A DNA stretch of 6,430 bases from JAEXNA01 sp050486105 (GTDB lineage Bacteria; Vulcanimicrobiota; Xenobia; Xenobiales; JADMJV01). Made by a program: the position numbers and the translations under genes. The stretch covers positions 1 through 6,430 of the forward strand of contig JBJHCR010000349.1 of NCBI GenBank assembly GCA_050486105.1, in the 5' to 3' direction. The notes under the pieces were generated by a model that was not told where the DNA came from, searched no databases, and saw only the letters and a list, made by a program, of their open reading frames with translations. Shown one piece after another: positions 5,431 through 6,430 of this stretch; the stretch's first letter is position 1; every line of letters starts with the position of its first letter.

Positions 5431-6430
5431 TGTTTGGATTTAGAAAAAAGACTACTCAAAAACATCCGTTGGATATTCGATACGAAACTTTCTCCGACGG
5501 GTTGATGATTCAGGCTATAGCAAACGGCGAACCAGTGTCCTTTTTCGCAACAATCCGGGAGCTTGAACTCGTGGATACCAAAAGTGAAAGCTTCAAGTGT
5601 TATCAAGCTTTTCGACAGTTTGTCAGTTGCCTAACCCCTGAGGAATGCGAGACTTTGGAGGTCGCCTCTGACGACTCTGGACGTCTTATGCTAGGTTGGG
5701 CGACTCTTCTTGCTGCTCGCGAGACTCAAGCGGAAGAAGACACAGACTCCGGCACCGAATATTTGCAATCAATCTATTCTGATTTGATTACAGAAGTTTT
5801 TTCCGAGGCCTCACCAGTATATCTATCTTTAGACAACCAGGGCACCTTTCGCGAGCAAAACTTCAAGATCGTCCACCGTTATTCCGATTCGGGTGGCAAC
5901 CGGCTTTACCCTCAAGAGAATGCGGGAGGCGTGGTCCAGGATGGTCGACTTTTTCTCCTAAGTCGACAACAGTACGAACTGGTGAAGGCCCTTGATGGGT
6001 CTTGGCCTGAAGACCATCACGCAAAGCATCTGCACTGGGCAGAACTTCAAAAGAAGGCAGAGGAAGCGAACGCTCACCTTTCTCGCTTTCTTGAAAGCGA
6101 ACGCGCGACTTTGATTGACAGTGTTCGCCCCGTAGTTTCCTCTCCTGAGCCTGGTGTCTTGGAGATAGGCGCTGAAGTCGCTCACGCTGAGTCCGAAAGG
6201 ATTGTCTCAGATATTCTCCAAAATGGGGAGTCACGGGGCGTCTACTCTTACGCGACACCGGGGCAACGACATCGCGTCTTTCCTACCAGGCAAGTGCGGA
6301 AAGCGATCGAGAGTATACGAGAGCATCGACGCCTGGAAGGCGAGCAAGCGGCCCGATTTCTCCAAGACCCCCATAGCGTACTAAGCCAGGAGTGCTGGGA
6401 CCTTTCAGAGTTCGGTGATCGGGTTCAGGA
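5430..6430 (+). CDS. zorD: Zorya ZorD, N-terminal part (SNF2-type helicase/nuclease; runs off the right edge)
   Basis: An uninterrupted frame of 333 codons starts at ATG 5430, which shares its A with the zorC stop (TAATG), and stays open to the window edge. It is therefore the fourth gene of the operon, cut by the window. No helicase motif is reached yet. What is visible is the N-terminal region: an alpha/beta segment (1-~130), LFLLSRQQYELVKALD (174-189), a charged helix (~200-228), and a stretch ending ARFLQDPHSVLSQECWDLSEFGDRVQ (308-333, quoted in part as FLQDPHSVL and SEFGDRVQ). That ending resembles the region before the ATPase core in SNF2-type DEAD/DEAH helicases. By position after zorABC it should be ZorD, the SNF2 ATPase with a C-terminal nuclease domain that degrades phage DNA. 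No frameshift is seen. The function is inferred mainly from gene order, since the Walker and DExx motifs lie outside the window. Confidence 0.75.
   Translation, partial: MFGFRKKTTQKHPLDIRYETFSDGLMIQAIANGEPVSFFATIRELELVDTKSESFKCYQAFRQFVSCLTPEECETLEVASDDSGRLMLGWATLLAARETQAEEDTDSGTEYLQSIYSDLITEVFSEASPVYLSLDNQGTFREQNFKIVHRYSDSGGNRLYPQENAGGVVQDGRLFLLSRQQYELVKALDGSWPEDHHAKHLHWAELQKKAEEANAHLSRFLESERATLIDSVRPVVSSPEPGVLEIGAEVAHAESERIVSDILQNGESRGVYSYATPGQRHRVFPTRQVRKAIESIREHRRLEGEQAARFLQDPHSVLSQECWDLSEFGDRVQ

Noticed and set aside
5863..6258. 131-codon - strand open frame inside zorD
   Set aside because: It lies entirely inside the open zorD frame, which is longer and continues an overlapping operon. 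The - strand frame has no ribosome site or familiar motif.

Overview
The window carries a type I Zorya anti-phage defence operon (zorA, zorB, zorC and the first 333 codons of zorD, all on the + strand from about 1953 to the right edge). It lies directly beside a block of nested IS66-family insertion sequences on the - strand (1 to 1886). The host is probably a Gram-negative, proteobacterium-like organism. The basis is a peptidoglycan-binding OmpA-type ZorB, IS66 elements and a moderate GC content. The sequence does not allow a closer placement. The juxtaposition of transposon debris and defence genes is typical of a defence island or other accessory region.

Left region, 1-1886, - strand. Reading from right to left, one IS66 element starts with a recognisable terminal end (GTAAGCG...) at 1886. 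It continues with tnpA (1826-1533), tnpB (1536-1114) and the 5' part of the transposase gene tnpC (1226 to about 525). tnpC is then interrupted. A second, diverged IS66-type element begins there with its own tnpA-like gene (460-68) and the first codons of its tnpB (63 to the window edge). The catalytic DDE domain of the first tnpC is not in the window, so that transposase is broken.

Right region, 1887-6430, + strand. Only 66 bases separate the IS66 end from the preferred zorA start. zorA (MotA/ExbB-like motor subunit with a long cytoplasmic helical tail), zorB (MotB/OmpA-like stator and peptidoglycan anchor), zorC (EH-signature protein) and zorD (N-terminal part of the SNF2-type helicase/nuclease) follow with 1- to 4-base overlaps at every junction (TGATG, ATGA, TAATG), so they are one translationally coupled operon. 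From knowledge of the family, ZorA-ZorB form an ion-driven inner-membrane motor that senses phage attack at the envelope, and ZorC and ZorD act on the invading DNA.

The system itself is a known type. The points that deserve a second look are a putative in-frame 81-bp insertion in the EH-signature end of zorC, flanked by a CGCT direct repeat and containing a perfect hairpin; the IS66 element inserted almost against the zorA start, which may have replaced or removed the native promoter; the rather short ZorA tail and ZorC; and the nesting of two different IS66 subtypes. No RNA genes, CRISPR arrays or convincing terminators were seen.
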